Source of the DNA: Macrocybe gigantea
Taxonomy: Eukaryota; Basidiomycota; Agaricomycetes; Agaricales; Callistosporiaceae
Assembly: GCA_011319805.1 (NCBI GenBank)
Contig: SJRY01000099.1
Coordinates: 1 to 28,852, forward strand
Length of the DNA: 28,852 nt
Direction: 5' to 3'
In this document: positions 1-11,160 of the stretch, in pieces
Numbering within the stretch: the stretch's first letter is position 1
Layout: each line of letters starts with the position of its first letter
The notes under the pieces: generated by a model
Seen by the model: only the letters and a program-made list of their open reading frames with translations
What the model was told of the DNA's origin: nothing
Databases searched by the model: none
Program-made: the position numbers and the translations under genes

Positions 1-2600
1 AAAGGGGACGAATGGAAGGCAGCCTTCCTACAGCAAGAGGACTCTTCGAACCGACACAGTCATGTATTTTGGGCAGTGCAACGCACCAGGCACTTTTAGC
101 CGAATGATGGCGAGCCTCTTCCAAGACCAAATACGAAGAGAGTGTGCATAATCTATATGGATGACATTATAATCATCGGACGAACACGAGGAACTCCAAA
201 AGAACACCATAGAAGTCATGGAAATACTGAACAAGAACGACCTATTCATCAAAGGACCGAAATGCGTCTGGGAATCATCGAAAGTCCCAGTACTAGGATA
301 CATCGTAGGAGAAGGGAAGGTAGAAATGGAACCAGAAAAGATCACAGCCGTACAATCCTGGCCAACCCCAAAGACGAAGAAAGAACTACAAAAGTTCTTG
401 GGATTCACGAACTTTTACCGACGATTCATCAAGGGATATGCAAAGGTCGCTAAACCCTGACGGAGTTGACTGGAAACAAAACATTCCAGTGGACAGACAA
501 GCAACAAGGCGCTTTCAAAGAACTGATCCAACATATAACCTCAGCACCCATTCTAGCACTACCACAGACAGAAGGAAAATTCCGAGTCGAAACGGACGCC
601 TCAGGATATGCCATTGGAGCGGTACTATCACAACAGCAGAAAGGACTATGGCATGATTGCATTCATTTCGAGATGCATGACCCCAGCAGACAAAACTACG
701 AAATCTATGACAAGGAACTTCTTGCGATAATGGTCGCACTAAAGACATGGAGACAATACCTCCTCGAAGCTCGAGAAAAGTTCGAAATATTGACGGATCA
801 CAAGAACCTATCATACTTCCGAAAGCCGCAGCGACTCAATTCGAGACAGATTGGCTGGTACCTGAAATTACAGGAATACGACTACGAACTACGACACGTA
901 CCAGGAAAGGCGAATGGAAAAGCGGATGTCCTGTCACGAATGGCAGGATATGAAGAAAACCTAGCAGAGAAGGACGACATACAAATGATCAAAGAAGCAG
1001 CATTCATTCGACATCTGGAAGAGAATAATGAACGAGACTTCGAATTTATGATGTTCGAGGACGAACACCCACAGAAAGAAGAAGCAGAAAATAACGAAAC
1101 AATACAAACAAGAGGAATCACGATGATTGAATCCTCAAGGATAGAACAAATTCGACAATGCGCACGAAGGGAAACGATCGTAACAACAGGACTGAAGGAA
1201 AAACCACACTGGTTCACAGAAGACGACCACATCGTATATGTAGGAGGGAAAATCTATGTTCCTCCAGACAACAAACTGAAGGAAAACATCATGTTTGAAC
1301 ACCACGACACACCCATCGGAGGACACCCAGGGCAATACCGCATGCACGAGCTCATAAGCCGCACCTATTGGTGGCCATCAATGCTGACAGACATCAAGAA
1401 GTATGTCAATGGATGCGAAACATGTCAGCGAAACAAAATCATCCGACAAAAGAAACACGCACCCCTGCACCCGCACGAAGTCCCACAACAACCATGGGAA
1501 GATATCGGAGTAGATCTCATAGGACCGCTACCCAGCTCGAACGGCTTTAACGCCATCGCCGCAGTCACAGACCGCCTGACCAAGATGATCCACCTAGTTC
1601 CCACAAAGACGAACTCACAGCAGAGGTCTCGCACGACTATACCGAGACAACGTGTGGCGGCTTCATGGAATTCCACGAAAGATCATCAGTGATCGAGGAC
1701 CCCAGTTCGCAGCACGATTCATGACAGCACTTCTAAAATTACTCGGAACAAAGCAAAACCTATCAACGGCCTATCACCCACAGACAGATGGACAGGCGGA
1801 GCGATCCCACCAAGAAACGGAAGCCTTCCTCAGAAGCTTCACAAACAACCTACAGGACGATTGGGCAGAATGGATAGCAATTGCAGAGTACCAATACAAT
1901 GACAAAGCACACCAGGGAACGAAGGAGACACCATTCTACCTCAACTATGGAATGCACCCCTGGAAGGGAGAGCCGCAGACGACAGAAGGGAATAACCCCG
2001 CAGCAAAAGACTTCGTCAAAAGAATGAGCCAAATACGAAAGGAAGCAAATGCCGCGCTGCAATATGCACAAACACGAGCCAAAGACAATTACGACGCGAG
2101 ACGAAAACCTGCCCGGAATACAAGAAAGGAGATAGAGTATGGCTAGAAGCCACCAATATCACAGTCAATCGACCATCAAAGAAGTTATCAGCACTCCGAT
2201 ACGGACCGTTCAAGGTGGTTGAAAAGAAAGGAGCCTCGGCATATCGCCTGGAACTCCCAGCATCATGGCAGCTGATACACCCCGTGTTCAATGAAACACT
2301 GCTCACGCCTTACAAAGGACCCCGTTTCAAGATACAAGAGCGACCATCACCACCACCCCCTGAAATCATAAATGATGAAGAAGAGTACGAGATAGAAGAG
2401 ATCCTAAAAAGGAAGAAACAAGGGAGGGGACACTATTCCTGGTCAAATGGAAAGGATACGGACACGAAGAGAACACATGGATCAAAGAGAAGGAGCTGGG
2501 GAATGCGCAGCAAGCTCTAGACCACTTCCTAAAGAAGACTGCGAACCAGGATAAAAGGATCACGACAAGAGGGAAGAAGACCAAAAATCGCACTTCATGA
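1..2600 (+). pseudogene. pol: gypsy-1 pol: RT (C-terminal part), RNase H, integrase, chromodomain; frameshifted
   Basis: This is the polyprotein that copies the element RNA and integrates the cDNA. Visible in order: RT palm with the YMDD box at 154-165; RNase H with TDAS near 594 and the later acidic residues in YDKEL, LTDHKNL and KADVLSR; an integrase HHCC zinc finger (about 1297-1430); and the integrase core with acidic residues at DLIGPLP (about 1513), SDRGPQF (about 1690) and GQAERS (about 1800). A chromodomain starts at EYEIEEI (about 2383) and includes the WKGYG box. Reading needs frame changes at about 60-90, 145-190, 457, 1640, 2140 and 2425. The last frame ends at TGA 2598-2600. The copy cannot make a full Pol as written. 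Some breaks could be assembly errors, since RPC19 and the J-protein gene in the same window show similar single-base breaks. Confidence 0.92.
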
Positions 2601-2994
2601 CCACCAACGCCCCCATCAGCATCGACAGCAGCGAGGGCAGCTGCGCACCTACCCCAACCGCCCAAGCGACCTCGAGAATCTGGCAAGGATTCTCAATGCT
2701 AGCGACTACATGGACCCCCTCGCCATCACACTCGGCGCATATATGCGCTATGTTATGACCGTCCGCACGCACCTCTGGACCGGGAGAACCCCTGATGGGA
2801 CCGGCCCCACTGCAGCTGAACGTATCGCGCTTCGCGAAGCAATGGAAATGCTTCGCACAGAAAACCGGCGGCTTAAACTCCTCGCCACCACACTCCACCA
2901 CATTCGCGCCTATAATGAAGAGCTCATTCATACATGGGCCCCGCGTGCCGCGACCGCCTGGGAGACCAATACTGGGTGGGGACAGCTGGACTAA
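2597..2994 (+). CDS. Small extra ORF downstream of gypsy-1 pol, unknown function
   Basis: An ATG at 2597 overlaps the pol stop (ATGA). Its frame is soon lost, but the neighbouring frame is open from about 2581 to the TAA ending at 2994 and reads about 135 residues. The last 94 codons (from Met 2710) look coding: a motif with DLENLARILNASDYMDPL, a helical stretch rich in Arg and Glu, and several Trp near the C-terminus. One frameshift between about 2597 and 2680 would join the ATG to it. It lies between the chromodomain and the polypurine tract, where most chromoviruses have no gene. I do not recognise the family. It could be a Pol C-terminal extension, a separate accessory protein, or captured sequence. 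Confidence 0.45.
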
Positions 2995-3030
2995 GGTTTT
3001 TCGCGAGGACGCGAATCTAAAGAGAGGTGA

Positions 3031-3350
3031 TGTTACAGACGCCGCCCAAAGGACTATTCATTTTCTTATCTTATCTTTCCCACATCCCTTATCTCCCCCA
3101 TCATGCTGCGCAGCGCGCAGCCATCGAGTCATCTCACTTCCCTAGTCATCCTGAGTCATCTCCTTCCAGTCTTACTCATCCGCAGTCCACAGCATTGCGC
3201 AGCCCATGGTCCGTGCTCGAGTACTGTAGTGTATATAAGGACTCCCAGATGTACCAGTAACGCTAGGCTTAATATTCCTTTTGCCATCATCTCAAGACCA
3301 CTCTCGCACTTAGTCTGCCCGAGTCCTTCTGAGATTCGTCTAGCCTAACA
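3031..3350 (+). repeat. 3' LTR of gypsy-1 (320 bp)
   Basis: The LTR begins TGTTA and ends TAACA, a perfect inverted pair, right after a purine-rich tract (3019-3030, AAAGAGAGGTGA) that serves as plus-strand primer. A TATATAA promoter box lies at 3232-3238. The 5' LTR is outside the window, so element age cannot be judged from LTR divergence here. Confidence 0.88.
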
Positions 3351-5372
3351 GGTCGGTCCAAATGAAAGCTCTCTTAATGTCGCAGGGTGCCTGGGGTATT
3401 ACCGATGGCACTTGGACAAGACCTGTTCCCACGGCTTCTGACTCTAAGATAAATGAGATCGGAGAATGGGAAAAGTACAATGAGATTGCACAGGGATACA
3501 TTCTCTTAAGGACCACTGCTCAGGTTCAGTCCAGCATTAATTTGTCGCAGGCAAACACTGCTGCCTTGCTTTGGACTGAACTGCGAACTAAATATTCGCT
3601 TACTGGTCCAGCGATCACCTTCGCTGATTACAAAGAGACCCTCAATTTCAAAATTTCAGGTCAACAAAATCCCAACGTTGAAATCCAATGTCTTGCGACT
3701 GCCTATGCCCGCCTTGCCGCGAATAATATCGTGATTCCCGAGATCATTAAGATAATGACTCTCCTCGCTGCTCTGCCGCAAGGGTATGATTCCCTAGCAC
3801 AGACCATTCTTGCCTCGACCGATGAGCGTCATCTCACCTGGTCAGCTGTTACTTCTACAATTGTTGCCGAATGGCAACGTCGGCATCCTACTTCCGCCAC
3901 CAAAGACAAACATCAGGCAAACAAGTTGTCTGCTGTCAAGCCGAAAGTCTCTAACCCCGTTGGCGGAACAATAACAACAATCAACAGAAGCAGTCTGACA
4001 AGCCATCGGACCAGAATGCCGACAAGAAGAAGAAACGAGGCAGACGAGGAAAAGGAAAGGGCAAAGCCCCTGAGCAGGACTACGACCATCATGACCATCA
4101 CTTTGCTGAACCGGTAGTTCGACTACCGATGTCCGATGCCGCAGCTGGAGTTCTCCAGCGCCTTCACGATCCCCCGGCCCAGACTTTCTCTGGCGCCAAA
4201 CCAACTAGCATGCCGAAAGGCATCTATCCCACCTACGATGCTGCGCGAAATCTCGCGACCCGACTCGATGTTTCGCCCACTATCGGGCATCTCAAAACAC
4301 TCGAAGGCATCACTGAATGAAGCGAATTCGTTCAAGGTTCTTCAAAATGCACAATTGACGATTTAGATGCTGAAACAAGTGTCTACAAAAAACTTCGCTT
4401 CAAGAAGATCGTCGAGGAGAAAGATGAAGAAACCGTTTCGCTGGGATCAGAACCGCTGGATTGGGGATCCGACGAGTATGTCATTCCTGATTGCTCACAC
4501 ATTCAAACTAACATGGCAATACAGCGACCTAATTACATAGATAACGCAGTTTGTAATGCCGAACATTTAAATAAACATCATGTTTACCCCTGTAATTGTG
4601 AGCAGTGTAAGAAACGTGCTGATAAAGGCCTTTCATACTGGATCGTCGATTCCGGCGCATCCGGACACGTATCAGGAAATATAAATGACTATACGGCTTT
4701 TACCCGATGGGACGAGCCAAAATACTCGGCAACAGCAAACGGTCGTACTCCTATTGAGGGATATGGAACAGTGTTTTTAAGACACAGGATTTATGAGACA
4801 AACGGCAGCATATCTGAAAAGATTACGCGCCTACACCCTGTCCTTCTGCTCGGAGATCCAAATCTGAGATTACTCTCGATGGGACAATTTCTCCGACAAA
4901 AACAAAACGTTTTGGGCAATATCAATAGAATTGCCTTTTACAAAAATGGACGTCAACAAATGATCGCTTTACCAGCCAAAAAGCCGGATACGATCTATGA
5001 AGTCGAAACCAAGATCTTAACTGATCTAGAAATGACGGCAACGTATACCACGCTTGCCATGCCAACTTATGATATTTGGCACCAGCGGATGGGACATCCT
5101 TCACGGATTGTCCTGACTAAAATGGACGAAGCAACTAGAGGTTTTCCTAAAAATCTCGATATCCCAAAGGTCAACGAACGACCTTGTTCCGGATGTGCAC
5201 AAGGCAAAATGCCTGCACCGCATTTTCCTAAATCTGAGAAAAGAGCCACCGCACCTTGCGAGCTCATACATTCAGATTTAAAAGAATTCCCGACATTGTC
5301 CTATGGCAAATTCAAATGGACAATTACTTTCCTTGATGACTATAGCAGTTACGCCTGGGTTAGCCTCCTGCG
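3351..5372 (+). pseudogene. gag-pol: copia gag, protease and N-terminal integrase (left fragment)
   Basis: Gag starts mid-protein after the gypsy-1 LTR (in-frame residues SVQMKALLMSQGAWGI) and reads to about 3950. A frameshift then moves it to the frame used up to 5372. Its C-terminal part is a basic, Asn/Gln/Lys-rich tract; I see no CCHC knuckle. TGA 4318-4320 interrupts the frame and looks like a former CGA. The aspartic protease motif DSGASGHVS begins at 4648. The integrase zinc finger (HQRMGHP to CSGCAQGK) and the first catalytic Asp (HSDLKEF) follow. The sequence breaks after the DDYSSYAWVSLLR region, where gypsy-2 entered. The frame resumes exactly at 11161. Confidence 0.9.
5368..5372 (+). 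repeat. Target-site duplication CTGCG, left copy (gypsy-2)
   Basis: CTGCG directly precedes the 5' LTR of gypsy-2 and recurs directly after its 3' LTR at 11156-11160. Removing the element and one copy restores an uninterrupted copia integrase frame. Confidence 0.93.
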
Positions 5373-5577
5373 TGTAACGCTGCCAGTTACATATGACACA
5401 ACACACACAACTAGCCACAACATGGACCCTTACGTACTGGCGATGCCCGTAGATTAGATTCCTTCTTCTTGTTCCTGTACTTTCCACCATCGTCCTCGAA
5501 TACATGCTGGTCTAGATTTCTCTCCCGTGTCCCTCTTCTTCATCCCCTTTCTCCAGTGAGGTCCAAGCGACCTTTCA
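5373..5577 (+). repeat. 5' LTR of gypsy-2 (205 bp)
   Basis: It runs from TGTAACGCTG to CCTTTCA and is closely matched by 10949-11155. It is short and pyrimidine-rich in its second half. I see no convincing TATA box. The bases directly after it (CTTTTTTGAAATC) do not begin with TGG, so an ordinary tRNA primer-binding site is not evident. Confidence 0.94.
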
Positions 5578-5775
5578 CTTTTTTGAAATCTCTGACTAGC
5601 TCGCTTCGCATCGCCAGGGGTCCACGACCCTAAGAAAATTTTGTAACGTCTCTTCTACTTCCGCCCCCCCCCATATCCCGTCGCTCTTCTTTTGACACCC
5701 ACAGCCTTCCGAATCGCATTTTTTGGTGGCGCGACAAGAAATAGCATGCATATAGTCACTGTTCATCACTTCTAG

Positions 5776-6771
5776 ATGGCGCACCAATCTTCCGCGCATA
5801 CATCGACTGTTCCCCCCCCGGTTCTCACCAAACTGCCCCTGCATAGAGAAAAACCCCCGGTTATGCGCAGTTCTACTCGCGTAGTACAGACAGGATCTCC
5901 CAGCGCAGTTGAAGACCCCCAACGCCCTTCCTTACCTCGCAAAAGCTCATCTTTATCCCCGGTTCCCCCTTCCCCTCCTACCTCTCTCTCTGATTCCTCA
6001 TCATCGTCCGACCTCGTCTTCTCTCATTACCGTAATAAAGCCAATCCTAAGATGTCAACGAAGTCTAGCGAATACACCACGCTCGAAGTAAAAGGACCTG
6101 GGAAACTTCCCCTCCTCTCGCCCGGCGTCATCTCCACCAAGACCCTCCGTTCCCTCAAACGTGCTCTCCGGAGTCACTTCAGAGAGAAGAAAGTCACCGA
6201 TGACAAAGAGAAAATACAGAAGATGATGGACTGCTGCGAGGACCCAAACCAGGAAAATTGGTTCGAGAACAACGAGGAGTCTCTCCTCAAGAAAACGTTC
6301 GACGCCTTCTTCGACGAATACTCCACTCACTTCCATGACAAAGATTGGGAACGCAAGCTTCGCAACGAGTTGATCACCTCAAAGCTCGGTCCTGATCAAG
6401 CCTTCTTCCAGTGGGCGACAGAGTGTCAGACAAATAACTCCCTCCTAAAAGGAACCACCTCCCACCTTTCTGATGACGCTCTCATACATATCCTGGAGGC
6501 CAACATGGGTGAAAACCTGCGCGCCAAATGCAAGACTTGCGCGACGACTTCTTTCAAAGTCTGGCTCGATGCCTGTACTGAGGTCGACGAAACGCGCACA
6601 CGAGACAGGCAGGACGTCAGGGAACTCATCTCTACAGAATCACGCAAACGCTCTGCGAGTACCCCTTGGCGGGACCCTCACGCAAAGCAAATACCTCCGG
6701 CTCCAACTCCAACTCCAACTCCAACAACAAATCCTCTGAAAAGTCGACAAAGAAATACCTCCCGAAGTTGA
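5776..6771 (+). CDS. gag: gypsy-2 Gag (capsid region)
   Basis: Begins at ATG 5776 after a 198-bp leader. The first 90 residues are Pro/Ser/Thr-rich. A mostly helical capsid-like region follows (about residues 100-280), with a Trp/Phe-containing segment resembling fungal Ty3/gypsy Gag. The ORF ends at 6771 with 331 codons, but the last 35 or so lie out of the likely native frame: the zinc knuckle is encoded in the overlapping -1 frame starting around 6660. Either a programmed -1 shift or a mutation links the two frames. Gag forms the virus-like particle that packages element RNA. Confidence 0.85.
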   Translation: MAHQSSAHTSTVPPPVLTKLPLHREKPPVMRSSTRVVQTGSPSAVEDPQRPSLPRKSSSLSPVPPSPPTSLSDSSSSSDLVFSHYRNKANPKMSTKSSEYTTLEVKGPGKLPLLSPGVISTKTLRSLKRALRSHFREKKVTDDKEKIQKMMDCCEDPNQENWFENNEESLLKKTFDAFFDEYSTHFHDKDWERKLRNELITSKLGPDQAFFQWATECQTNNSLLKGTTSHLSDDALIHILEANMGENLRAKCKTCATTSFKVWLDACTEVDETRTRDRQDVRELISTESRKRSASTPWRDPHAKQIPPAPTPTPTPTTNPLKSRQRNTSRS

Positions 6772-9700
6772 CGGAGGATGAGCGCACGCTCCTCAAAGAC
6801 CACCAGGGCTGTCGCAAATGCCGTCGCTTCTACGTCGATCACGAATGGGACAACTGCCCTCACAACTACCCCAAGGCCGACGGATATACCCCGCTCACCC
6901 TGGAGATGGCTCTCTCCCAAAAAGGGAAGAAGTCCTCGTCTTCAGGGTCCAAGAAGGGAAAGACCGTCGCCGCCGTTCAGCAAACATCAGATGGGGATTC
7001 CTCTGACCCCGCCTCCGACAATGACACTGTAGCTGCTGTCCTTCCATGTATCGTTGAGATGGAAAACAGCACCGATGAGGAACACTCCGTGAGTGCCCCC
7101 CTCAAAGTTCCCCACTTGATGTGGAATGTTCATGTCGAATCTAACGTCTCGGATCCAGGTCTAACCAGAGCTCTCATTGATAACGGAGCCCATCTGGTTT
7201 TGATCCATCCCGATGTCGTCGATCGTCTCAAACTCAGAACGTTTTCCTTGCCCAAGCCTGAAACTGTCGAAGTCGCTATCAATCATAAGCACGAACGCTT
7301 CTCCTTGTCATCTTACGTGAACTTACATGTCTCCTCGCCTTGTCTCTCATGGACGTCTTGTACGTTAAAGGCTATCGTTGTGCCTAACCTGTCGTTTCCC
7401 ATGATCCTCAGACTACCTTTTCTGGCTGCCAATCACATAGTTGTTGACCACACCGCACGTATCGCCGTTGATAAATGTACCAATGTTAACATTCTGAACC
7501 CCGGCGAACGCTCACCATTGCCATGGTGCCCGCCTGAACCTCCTAAGAAAAAGAAAGCTATACCTAAACCTAAGCAGGATCGAATTAAACAACTTCGTTC
7601 CACCTTTAAACACCGTTCCATTCTCCTTGACGAACTCCGCTCGGTCTGTGCGACCCGACGTCCGAAGATTGATGCAGAGTGCGAACCTGTGCACGTCGCT
7701 GATCCAATCGCCGCTATTCGTGAGCGTATCGACGTGCTGGCAGCGATCGACGCCATAGAAAAGACGGAAAACACGTTGCGACAGGAATACGCCGAGATCT
7801 TCAAACCCATTCCCCACGTCGATGAACTTCCTTCTTCCGTTTACGCTCGCATAAAACTGAAAGACGCGAACAAAACTATAGCCTCCCGCACATATGCATG
7901 TCCGCGCAAATACCGGGCGGCATGGCAGACGCTCATACAACAACATCTAGACAGTGGCAAGATTCGACCCTCGTCTTCCCAACATGCAAGCCCTTCCTTC
8001 ATAATCCCTAAGGCAGACCCATCCGTACTGCCCCGATGGGTGAATGACTTCCGACAACTCAACCTAAATATGGTCACCGATAGCCATCCCCTACCGCACA
8101 TCGACGACATCCTCGCAGATTGCGCAAAAGGAAAAATTTGGGCAACCATCGACATGACCAACAGCTTCTTCCAAACAAAGATGCATCCCGACGACGTACC
8201 GCTTACGGCCGTCTCTACACCTTTCGGTCTTTACGAGTGGGTGGTCATGCCGATGGGTTTGCGAAACGCACCTGCAATCCACCAGCGACATGTAACGTCC
8301 GCTCTTCGTCATCTCATTGGCAAGATCTGCCACATCTACCTTGACGACATCGTGATTTGGTCCGAAAACGTCGAGGAACATATGGCAAATGTCAAGAAGG
8401 TGTTACAAGCGTTGAAGGACGCGCGACTATACTGTAACCCAAAGAAGACGCGCCTTTTCCAACATGAAATTACCTTCCTCGGCCACAAGATATCACAATA
8501 TGGTATCGAAGCGGATTTCTCCAAGGTCGACAAAGTGCTCAATTGGCCAGTGCCCCGTTCCGCAACAGAGGTCTGAGCATTCCTTGGACTCGTACGTTAC
8601 ATCGCTAACTTCCTGCCGAACCTCGCGGATCATACTCGAATCCTGAACGAGCTGACCACGAAGGATGCGGAACGCAGATTCCCGGCCTGGGACGAGGCCC
8701 ACCAATATGCATTTGATTCCATCAAAAAGCTCGTTCTCGACAGAGATTGCCTCACAACCATCGACCACATCAACCCTGGAAACAACAAGATCTTTGTTAC
8801 GACAGACGCATCCGACTATAGAACCGGAGCAGTCCTCTCATTCGGCCCTACCTGGGAGTCTGCCCGACTGGTTGCCTTCGACTCAATGCCACTAAAGGGC
8901 GCCGAACTCAACTACCCGGTGCATGAAAAGGAGCTGCTGGGAATTGTCCGCGCACTTAAAAAGTGGAGAGCCGACCTCTTGGGCTCTACCTTCACAGTCC
9001 TCACGGATCATCGCACCCTCGAGAACTTCCAGAAACAGAGAGACCTTAGCCGTAGGCAGGCTCGCTGGATGGAGTTCATGTCACAGTTCGATGCCACAAT
9101 CGTCTATCTCAAAGGCGAATTAAATACAATGGCGGACGGCTTATCTCGAATCCCTGTCACCGAGTCGGAAACAGATGCGCTCATCAATGCTCTGCCCCTA
9201 GACTCGTGCCTACAACCTGATGCCTCCCCCGCTCAGCTTCTCCTTGACCCTTCCGACAAGGCAGCTTCCGTCGTCCAGGCGGTGTGCTCCCTCTCCAGCT
9301 GTCACGACGAGCCTTGCTCAATAACTGCGACCCTCGATCTCGCATGATGATAAACTGTTAAACCAAATCCGCTCAGGTTACTCGAAGGACTCCTGGTGTC
9401 AGAAGCTAAAATCAGCTGCACAAGGATCATCCCTCATCACCAATAAGAATGATCTTTGGTTTTTGGGCGACAGATTGGTCGTACCATGAGTCGCGGACGT
9501 ACGCGAGGCCCTTTTCCGCCTGGCTCACGATACACTAGGCCATTTCGGAACCGAAAAGAGCTATGCTTCCCTCCGTTCCAGCTTCTATTGGCCAAATATG
9601 CATCGCGATCTGGAGGAGGGATATGTCCCTTCGTGCCCAGACTGCCAACACTTCAAATCCTCGACCCAAAGAAAAGCAGGGCCCCTTCACCCCCTCCCAT

Positions 9701-10842
9701 CCCCGACGGCCGCGGTGATGCTGTCACGATCGACTTCATCGGCCCTCTACCCGAAGATGAGGGATTCAATTGCATCGTCACAATGACCGATCGCCTCAAT
9801 TGCGATGTACAAATTAAACCTTGCCGGACAGAAATTACGGCCCCAGAATTTGCCGAGCTCTTTTTCGACACCTGGTTCTGCGAGAATGGACTGCCACTCG
9901 AGATTGTATCTGATCACGACAAGCTGTTCGTGAGCGAGTTCTGGAAAGCATTACACAAACTCACGGGTGTCAAACTCAAACTCTCCACGTCGTACCATCC
10001 GCAGACAGATGGAGCATCTGAGCGTACCAACAAGACCGTTAATCAGTGCCTTCGTTACCATGTTCAAAGGAACCAGAAGGGCTGGGTCAGAGCACTGCCT
10101 CGGGTGCGGTTCCAAATTATGAATACAGTCAACGCTTCCACTGGCTTCTCCCCTTCTACCTAAAAACAGGTCGCTCTCCACGCGTTATTCCCCCTTTCAT
10201 TGCCCCGAACGTACCCCAGATGACAACAACGTGACTGCCGCTCTCGAAACCCTCAAACGCCTGGACGCCGACGTGGAAGAGGCAAAGGACAACCTCGTCA
10301 TGGCAAGGACGACTCAAGCGTTCAATGCTAATAAGCATCGAGTACCGGATCCATGCTTCGACATCAGAGATCGCGTTCGATTATCGACCTTCCACAGGTG
10401 CAACGAGTTCAAGAAAAAGGGCGAGAAGCGCGTAGCCAAGTTCATGCCTCGATACGAGGTGTACACCGTTATTGATAAGCACCCTAAATTTTCCACCTAT
10501 ACCCTGAATATTCCCAAAGACAGAAAGCTGTTCCCTGTTTTCCATGTCTCCAAACTTCTCCCATATCATGAGAATGACCTGTCTCTTTTCCCAGGACGCA
10601 AACTGGCACACCCAAGGGTGATCATCAATGAAGACAGAGACGAAGAATATGAGATCGAGAAAATAATTGACTCGCAGCGGCGTGGACGAGGTTGGCGATT
10701 TCTGGTTCGTTGGAAAGGTTACGGTCCTGAGGACGATTCCTGGTTACCCCGATCCGAGTTGTTGGATTGCAAGGCGCCGGATGCTTGGGAAGCCGAACAT
10801 CCCGAAGATTCACCGAACTTCGACCGTCGAGACTCGCTATAA
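6666..10842 (+). pseudogene. pol: gypsy-2 zinc knuckle and Pol: PR, RT, RNase H, IN, chromodomain; broken
   Basis: In order: zinc knuckle CX2CX6HX4C (about 6811-6858); protease with DNGA where DSG or DTG is usual (about 7176); RT with YLDD at 8337-8348; TGA 8574-8576 just after RT, with the same frame continuing into AFLGLVRYIANF; RNase H (TTDASDY, HEKELLG, LTDHRTL, MADGLSR) to 9347; integrase zinc finger (about 9520-9650, after TGA 9487-9489); integrase core (DFIGPLP, SDHDKLF, DGASERT); and a chromodomain (EYEIEKI at about 10645, WKGYGPEDDSW) ending at TAA 10842. Frame changes occur near 9340, 9700, 10150 and 10212. Both TGA codons fit a CGA origin. Chromodomains of this kind are known to steer integration to particular chromatin. 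Confidence 0.94.
6709..6735 (+). repeat. CTCCAA hexanucleotide microsatellite in the gag/pol overlap
   Basis: Four tandem CTCCAA units encode Thr-Pro repeats in the Gag frame and Ser-Asn repeats in the frame that leads into the zinc knuckle. Slippage here could change length without breaking either frame. Confidence 0.75.
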
Positions 10843-10940
10843 TGTCACACAGCCACTGGTAGCTTTTTCCCCATGGGTTTTTTAATGCACCCACGTGCGC
10901 TCCCTCCAGTCGAACCCCCTTTCGCTCTTCTTCAAAACGT

Positions 10941-10948
10941 GGGGGGGA
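10941..10948 (+). promoter_or_regulatory. gypsy-2 polypurine tract
   Basis: GGGGGGGA abuts the 3' LTR start (TGTAAC) and is the expected plus-strand DNA primer for reverse transcription. Confidence 0.75.
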
Positions 10949-11155
10949 TGTAACGCTGCCAGTTACATATGACACAACACACCACAACTAGCCACAACAT
11001 GGACCCTTACGTACTGGTGATGCCCATAGATTAGATTCCTTCTTCTTATTCCTGTACTTCCACCATCGTCCTTCCAAATACACGCTGGTCTAGATTTCTC
11101 TCCCGTGTCCCTCTTCTTCATCCCCTTTCTCCAGTGAGGTCCAAGCGACCTTTCA
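10949..11155 (+). repeat. 3' LTR of gypsy-2 (207 bp)
   Basis: Matches 5373-5577. It starts TGTAACGCTG and ends CCTTTCA, followed at once by the CTGCG duplication (11156-11160). Confidence 0.95.
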
Positions 11156-11160
11156 CTGCG
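11156..11160 (+). repeat. Target-site duplication CTGCG, right copy (gypsy-2)
   Basis: Identical to 5368-5372. The copia integrase frame resumes at 11161. Confidence 0.93.

Larger units (their letters stand above)
1..3350 (+). mobile_element. Ty3/gypsy chromovirus 'gypsy-1', 5' part outside the window
   Basis: The window opens inside the reverse transcriptase of a Ty3/gypsy element and runs through RNase H, integrase, chromodomain, a short extra ORF and the 3' LTR. The RT - RNase H - IN order is diagnostic of Ty3/gypsy rather than Ty1/copia, and the chromodomain places it among chromoviruses. The LTR ends at 3350 and copia gag coding sequence starts directly after it, so this element inserted into the copia copy. 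The expected 5-bp target duplication would be GGTCG (3351-3355), but its left partner lies outside the window. The element has many frameshifts but no clear in-frame C-to-T stops. Confidence 0.93.
5373..11155 (+). mobile_element. Ty3/gypsy chromovirus 'gypsy-2', complete, 5783 bp
   Basis: This is a full-length element bounded by near-identical LTRs (5373-5577 and 10949-11155) and CTGCG target duplications. It encodes Gag with a zinc knuckle, protease, RT, RNase H, integrase and a C-terminal chromodomain. The coding frame is broken by TGA at 8574 and 9487 and by frame changes near 6660, 9340, 9700, 10150 and 10212. The LTRs differ at about five substitutions, all transitions, plus a few single-base indels, so it is roughly 95-97% identical between LTRs and not a very recent insertion. 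Confidence 0.96.

Noticed and set aside
5514..5591. Possible Tf1-like self-priming: AGATTTC (5514-5520) complementary to GAAATCT (5585-5591)
   Set aside because: Only 7 bp and not at a known transcript start; likely chance. It was considered because no TGG-type primer-binding site follows the 5' LTR.
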